Shown here: positions 60,162 through 64,000 of the stretch, piece after piece
Position numbering within the stretch: position 1 is the stretch's first letter
Layout: each line of letters opens with the position of its first letter
From: Streptococcus ruminicola
GTDB taxonomy: Bacteria > Bacillota > Bacilli > Lactobacillales > Streptococcaceae
Reading direction: 5' to 3'
Length of the DNA stretch: 64,000 bases
Assembly (NCBI RefSeq): GCF_011387195.1
Contig: NZ_CP046920.1
Coordinates: forward strand, 22,460-86,459
Translations under genes and position numbers: made by a program
Notes under the pieces: generated by a model
The model's database searches: none
Told to the model about the DNA's origin: nothing
Seen by the model: the letters and a program-made list of their open reading frames with translations, nothing else

Positions 60162-61214
60162 CTAAGGCTCATCTATCAAAAAATGAGCCAATAGTTCCTC
60201 TGATAGGATTTCTTTGAAACGTTTGAATGATTTTTTAACTACTGTATCGTGCTTAAATAGAAAATCGCAAGATAATCGTTCAAAAATCTGATTGTAATCA
60301 TCCTGTGTTGTTTCGTCTGGGAGGTTTTCAATCTCAAAGTACCATTTTCCTGCCCAAGATTTATTTCTTACAAATTGCTGTCTATTTCTATCCCAAAATA
60401 CAACACAAAATTCCTTGAGGTTAAATTGTTTGGTTTCGACTAATTTATCAGCTACTTCTTCTTTATCGCCAAATTGATCTTTAGTAACTTCAAAACCAAG
60501 AGAATCGTATTCTAAAACAGATTTAAGAACATCAACGTCATTCTTTTTAGAGTGTTTTATTTCTTTATAAGTTTGATAGCCCGCGCTAGTGATAATAACA
60601 TTCTCAAGACCGTATTTAATCTGTTTTCCCCTGACATCATGCGTTACCTTTCCTCGATATTCATTAACTTTAGCAACAAATTGAATATCTAGCCCAATAG
60701 CCAGTTGAAAATTAGTTTGATTCGGATCCATTGGGTAACAATCTTTCAAATCAACCCATATATGAGTATCAATCATTCTGAAAATCATATTAGGAGTCTT
60801 TCGACTTAGTGTTATTGTGTTATCTTGGGTGTTGACCGTTCGACAAACCTCAAAGTTTAAGCAAGGGTTAATAATTAATAATTTATCAGCTTGGTAGGTT
60901 TTTTTCTTAGTTAATGGATCATAGCGCTTGAAACGACGTATTCCACCAATTATCCCACGACAATGAATATACTTATCTTTATATTCAGAAAGCAATAGTC
61001 GAGATTTTGGTTGAGATTTATTGTCTTGTGATTTTAAGATTGTTCTAAAATAGAACCCCTTGAGAACCGTTCCCAAAAAATAATCATAACTTTTCTGATG
61101 AGGGGGTAAGTCCATTAGATAATCAATGCGACGTTGTAAGAAGTCTTCAAAATCTTCAGGGCTTTTATAGGTCTTGAAATTAGCTTCTTTTCTAAGTTGA
61201 TTTTTTCGTTTCAA
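60162..61214 (-). CDS. Hypothetical protein
   Basis: A 350-aa basic protein (LLLSEYKDKYIHCRGIIGGI; FEVTKDQFGDKEEVADKLVE) starting at TTG after AAAGGAATAATAAT. Family not recognised. The first 80 residues are helical and basic, and the middle may form an OB- or beta-barrel-like fold, so nucleic-acid binding is possible. It has a regulon-box promoter. Confidence 0.55.
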   Translation of the reverse strand: MKRKNQLRKEANFKTYKSPEDFEDFLQRRIDYLMDLPPHQKSYDYFLGTVLKGFYFRTILKSQDNKSQPKSRLLLSEYKDKYIHCRGIIGGIRRFKRYDPLTKKKTYQADKLLIINPCLNFEVCRTVNTQDNTITLSRKTPNMIFRMIDTHIWVDLKDCYPMDPNQTNFQLAIGLDIQFVAKVNEYRGKVTHDVRGKQIKYGLENVIITSAGYQTYKEIKHSKKNDVDVLKSVLEYDSLGFEVTKDQFGDKEEVADKLVETKQFNLKEFCVVFWDRNRQQFVRNKSWAGKWYFEIENLPDETTQDDYNQIFERLSCDFLFKHDTVVKKSFKRFKEILSEELLAHFLIDEP

Positions 61215-61269
61215 ATTATTATTCCTTTGCTGCTTATATAATCCTTTTCTTATCTTGAATGTTATCCTA

Positions 61270-61316
61270 ATTTTACCATATTGATATAATATTGAAAGCT
61301 TAATTACCTATCATAA
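61270..61316 (-). promoter_or_regulatory. Regulon-box promoter of the 350-aa gene
   Basis: Minus strand: variant box TTATGATAG, 10 bp, TTTCAA, 16 bp, TAAAAT. Confidence 0.6.
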
Positions 61317-61344
61317 AATTTCAAGGTGGTATGCCTTTTACAAC

Positions 61345-61463
61345 AAAAAAGAAAGCTAGCATATTGCTAGCTTTCTTGGGTTAATAACCACTTTTAGGAT
61401 TAGGGTTTATCACGCGCCATTAGGCACGAGATCCACAATAAAAAGAAAAAAGTTTATAGGATT
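61345..61463 (-). ncRNA. Small RNA of about 119 nt
   Basis: Begins 7 bp after a good -10 (TATAAT, 61470-61475) of a regulon-box promoter and ends in the strong terminator AAGAAAGCTAGC / GCTAGCTTTCTT with T-run. No plausible gene inside. The middle contains GGATCTCGTGCC and a Chi heptamer. It may be a regulatory RNA controlled like the transfer genes. Confidence 0.5.
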
Positions 61464-61469
61464 GTTTTT

Positions 61470-61528
61470 ATTATACCTAATAGGAATTCTAAAAACAACA
61501 AACTTGGTCATATTTTCTCCTATCATAG
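61470..61528 (-). promoter_or_regulatory. Regulon-box promoter of the small RNA
   Basis: Minus strand: AAAAAATCTATGATAG, 21 bp, TTGTTT, 17 bp, TATAAT. Confidence 0.65.
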
Positions 61529-61579
61529 ATTTTTTGATTTTGTTAGATACTCCAATATATTTTTAGTACAAAAACTGTT

Positions 61580-62383
61580 TTAAAAGTAATAAACCCAAAT
61601 ATCTTGTTTATCACCCCAAGGAAGTGAATTATTCGAAATTTCTTTAGGGGCAGATACTACATTTGTCCTTTCAATATTTACTTCTAAAGAGGTTTCTTCA
61701 TCGGATTTATTTTTCTGAATTTGATTAAAAATACCTATTTGAAATTCTTGGCTGTACCAAGTGTCCAAACAGTCTTGGAAATATGCAGTGAACTTGATAG
61801 GGGAAGTAAATAGATCAAATTTATCTTCACGATTAAATTCATTTAAATAGCCAATTTTTTCATAAAAACAAAAATTAAGTGTCTCCTTGTGATGAGGATA
61901 TAAAATTGGAGATAGCTTGTAATAATGACCATTTTCATTAAAAGTAAGAGATTCAAAATTTCCTAAACATAAGTTGTATAATTCTCTGTTGCCAACATTC
62001 TCTAAAGATATAGTAATGCTTGGAGTATCTACGTTATCTTTTCTTGGAAGGTGAGGAAAATCTTTTGGAAAAGAAAAATCAATATTTTTATGCCTATAAT
62101 CGTATTCGGAAGCTGAGATGTCAAGCATAGGTTTTACAATTCTCTTGGTATCTTCTAATTGAGCTTCGTATTGACTATTGATTGTTAAAATTACTCCATA
62201 TAGTGTTAGCCCACTCCCTAAAAAAGTAGCATAGATACCCCATATTTCAAAATTTAATACTTTCAAATTAAAGCCAAGTTTTGTTGGAAGATTAATGATA
62301 TCTAATAATAATAATAAAAAAGAAAATATTAAAATAAAAAATCCTACTTTGATAAAATTGTTTTTCTTATTTGACATATTCAC
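61580..62383 (-). CDS. Two-TM membrane protein with large soluble domain
   Basis: A 267-aa protein with two TM helices (VGFFILIFSFLLLLLDII; GIYATFLGSGLTLYGVILTI) and a soluble C-terminal part. Plasmid and phage-defence proteins with this two-TM layout exist, but no specific family is recognised. ATG follows GAAGGGTGAATATG-type sequence. Stands alone between the small RNA and the RepA_N-like gene. Confidence 0.5.
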   Translation of the reverse strand: MNMSNKKNNFIKVGFFILIFSFLLLLLDIINLPTKLGFNLKVLNFEIWGIYATFLGSGLTLYGVILTINSQYEAQLEDTKRIVKPMLDISASEYDYRHKNIDFSFPKDFPHLPRKDNVDTPSITISLENVGNRELYNLCLGNFESLTFNENGHYYKLSPILYPHHKETLNFCFYEKIGYLNEFNREDKFDLFTSPIKFTAYFQDCLDTWYSQEFQIGIFNQIQKNKSDEETSLEVNIERTNVVSAPKEISNNSLPWGDKQDIWVYYF

Positions 62384-62471
62384 CCTTCTAGTCTTATTTT
62401 TATATACTTAAAAATAAGGTATCAGTACTTATTTGGAATTTTTTAGAAACAATATTCGTCAGTAAAGAATA

Positions 62472-63110
62472 TCATGAATCATGCGCGTGTTCTATAAGCA
62501 ATTGCCGATAAGCTTCGTCTAACGCCATTAATGCTTCATCTTCACTTTGATAAAAGTTTCTCCCATCTCCAGATAGTAGAGGTAAAAAATTTCCTTTACT
62601 ATCGTAAGTTAGCGTTTCTAAATCTTTTTTAGTAAACCACTCGTCTATTTCAGCTTCTAAATCCAAGGCTTGTTCACGTAATTTGTTAATACGTAGGTAC
62701 TTCTCTTTAATATATTTAGGCAATTGAGTATTTGAATAATATTTTAAAATATTATCAGTGATATATATACGATTAGGTTCGCCAAAACCTTGTTGTACTT
62801 CGTCGATTAGATTGAGCTGATGTAGAATTTTTTTTGTAGAAATAACCGAATCCTTATTGCAATTAAGAACCTCTCCTAGCTCTTTATTAGTAAAGTAGAT
62901 AAAAGTATTTCCAGCTTCATCATACCCCTTATGAATAAAATCAAGAGGTTCCCTTAATCGATTTAATAGTACAGAATATGCTAAAGCCCCTTTAGATTTC
63001 AAATCACCCATAAGTTGATTAATTATTGGGGTAGGTATATAAATCTGGTCTGAATCTAAATTAGCTGTTGCAAATTCAGGAATATCATGTATAGATGTTA
63101 AATAATTCAT
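62472..63110 (-). CDS. RepA_N-like protein (short)
   Basis: A 212-aa protein. Residues about 20-120 (YIPTPIINQLMGDLKSKGAL, AYSVLLNRLREPLDF, YFTNKELGEVLNCNKDSV) match the winged-helix N-terminal domain of RepA_N initiators, common on large plasmids of Firmicutes. RepA_N initiators are usually over 300 aa with a host-specific C-terminal domain, so this is a short or derived form: a second initiator or a regulator. ATG at 63110 follows GGGAGTAAAACA. Its promoter follows guide array 4. Confidence 0.7.
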   Translation of the reverse strand: MNYLTSIHDIPEFATANLDSDQIYIPTPIINQLMGDLKSKGALAYSVLLNRLREPLDFIHKGYDEAGNTFIYFTNKELGEVLNCNKDSVISTKKILHQLNLIDEVQQGFGEPNRIYITDNILKYYSNTQLPKYIKEKYLRINKLREQALDLEAEIDEWFTKKDLETLTYDSKGNFLPLLSGDGRNFYQSEDEALMALDEAYRQLLIEHAHDS

Positions 63111-63160
63111 TGTTTTACTCCCATATATGTACATCTTTTTTAGTCGAATGATTACTTCTC

Positions 63161-63207
63161 GTTTTATCTAAACGAGAGTGATGTTCAAACTTATATAATC
63201 ATGATAG
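63161..63207 (-). promoter_or_regulatory. Regulon-box promoter of the RepA_N-like gene
   Basis: Minus strand: variant box CTATCATGA, 10 bp, TTGAAC, 16 bp, TAAAAC. It is 12-14 bp from the terminator of guide array 4. Confidence 0.55.
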
Positions 63208-63218
63208 CTTTAAAGATA

Positions 63219-63332
63219 TAAAAAAGACACCCTAAGGTGTTTTCTAAACTGGACTAGTGCCAAAACCAAGCTTTTCTATACAATTTTCTGCTATGACTTT
63301 TGGAACCATGTCAAACAGACTAGTGCCAAAAC
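63219..63332 (-). CRISPR. Guide array 4: one repeat, one spacer
   Basis: Minus-strand unit: repeat 63297-63332, spacer 63267-63296 (30 bp), truncated repeat to about 63242, and the common terminator (63219-63240). Repeat version as in array 3 (G at position 17). Confidence 0.8.
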
Positions 63333-63437
63333 CTCGGAAGCTAGTCTTGACAGGGTGGATCCCTTCGGTATGTCCGCAGATGTCCTCAGGAAGAGCCACG
63401 ATTCTTGTATTGCTACAACGGGTCCCAAATAACCCGT
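63333..63437 (-). ncRNA. Scaffold (tracr-like) RNA of guide array 4
   Basis: Nearly identical to the other scaffold copies, with one change in the first hairpin region (GGTACGGGTT instead of GATACGGGTT). Promoter: TATAAT at 63444-63449 with the palindrome just upstream. Flank to 63506 matches the flank of locus 1 and includes a Chi heptamer. Confidence 0.75.
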
Positions 63438-63506
63438 ACCAATATTATACTATAGAATCTATAGTTTCGCTACTTATCTGTTACTTTATATTACTATTCC
63501 ACGCGC

Positions 63507-63771
63507 TGTATGCCACGTATTGAGTATTTCAATTATTATTTTATATTTTGAAACAAAACTATTTATGTTTTAGCATCATGACAAGTTTGGTATGTATTCA
63601 AAATAGCCTATATATGACATTTGGTATATTTATCATATTTATAATATTTGCTATAACGTATATATTTAGGATACGCATAACGCAGTAGAATTCTTTGAAC
63701 ATCTATAGATAGATGAATTTTAACAATAAAAAGACAGTCTGTTGACTGTCTAATAATTATATAAAGAGGAA
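63507..63771 (-). other. Gap with terminator of the Xre gene
   Basis: No gene seen. AGACAGTC / GACTGTCT stem and T-run (about 63730-63752) end the leftward Xre gene. The rest is AT-rich with ATATGACA- and GGTATATTTATC-like sequence. Confidence 0.5.
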
Positions 63772-64000
63772 TTATGCATCTTTAGAAAAGCTATTAAGGA
63801 TGTCGTCAAGAGAACGATAACGCCCTTTAGAAAGAGAAGACATAGCCTTAAAGGCTTTTTTAGGTGGAAAAACTTTTCCAGATTCATAATCAATAATTGT
63901 AGTAATTGGGATATCATACATAAATGATAAGTGTGCTACAGCAAAGTGACTATTCAATCGAATATGACGCATACGACCACCTAATTGTTTTAAATCAATA
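63772..64000 (-). CDS. Xre-family regulator, cut by the window edge
   Basis: The frame stays open to the window end, so the N-terminus is missing. Visible part: LKQLGGRMRHIRLNSHFAVA, HLSFMYDIPITTIIDYESGK and VFPPKKAFKAMSSLSKG, a typical Xre helix-turn-helix. Possible controller of the regulon or of replication. Confidence 0.65.
   Translation of the reverse strand, partial: IDLKQLGGRMRHIRLNSHFAVAHLSFMYDIPITTIIDYESGKVFPPKKAFKAMSSLSKGRYRSLDDILNSFSKDA

Overview
The window is AT-rich (about one third G+C by eye) low-GC Gram-positive DNA. It looks like a large part of a conjugative plasmid of a Streptococcus or close relative. The main reasons are two wall-anchored surface proteins (LPETG and LPKTP signals), a class A sortase very like streptococcal SrtA, a XerS-type recombinase, consensus SD sequences (GGAGG), and about 20 copies of GCGCGTG, the Chi heptamer known from Lactococcus and predicted for streptococci. 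There are no rRNA genes, no complete tRNA genes, no chromosomal housekeeping operons and no insertion sequences.

Layout. 100-12265 (+): early-transfer or 'polyvalent' genes: a Toprim/zinc-finger primase-like protein, an HEYGH zincin, PcfK-like and PcfJ proteins, and a 1757-aa methylase-helicase. 12.4-17.7 kb: an unknown gene, a 9-bp phased repeat array, a XerS-like recombinase and an RHH/winged-helix operon. 17.8-24.2 kb (-): membrane and surface genes, including a SEC10/PgrA surface-exclusion protein. 24.7-28.9 kb (-): topoisomerase III and small membrane proteins. 29.0-30.3 kb (-): a nuclease-dead TnpB/Cas12-like protein. 30.6-42.9 kb (-): the type IV secretion module (CHAP hydrolase, split VirB4-like protein, VirB6-, VirB8- and VirB2-like proteins, a Clp-type AAA+ ATPase, a TcpE-like protein). 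44-52 kb (-): many small genes, most behind a hairpin plus SD unit, including RelA/SpoT-like, RelBE-like, RadC, ERF recombinase and SSB. 52.1-54.8 kb: a large structured RNA, the replication initiator and an iteron origin. 54.9-64 kb: sortase, small genes, a second 9-bp repeat array, a RepA_N-like gene and a cut Xre regulator.

The most unusual system is a set of four near-identical non-coding loci (24473-24624, 42979-43462, 57087-57372, 63219-63437). Each has a promoter with a palindrome, about 105 nt of conserved scaffold RNA ending in an anti-repeat, then 36-bp repeats alternating with about 30-bp unique spacers, then a truncated last repeat running into a terminator. The anti-repeat sits directly 5' of the first repeat in the same transcript, so each locus should make a natural single-guide RNA, with the guide 3' of the repeat as in TnpB or type V systems. 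No cas1, cas2, csn2 or cas9 is present. The only candidate partner here is the TnpB-like protein at 29045-30325, which has lost the RuvC-II glutamate and everything after it. I infer a plasmid-borne, multi-guide, RNA-guided binding (repression) system.

A second system is a plasmid-wide regulon. At least 14 promoters carry CTATSATAG (or a close variant) exactly 10 or 21 bp upstream of a mostly poor -35, with normal 16-17 bp spacing to the -10. They drive replication, transfer, topoisomerase, surface-protein and ncRNA units. Three of the four guide arrays end directly against such a promoter.
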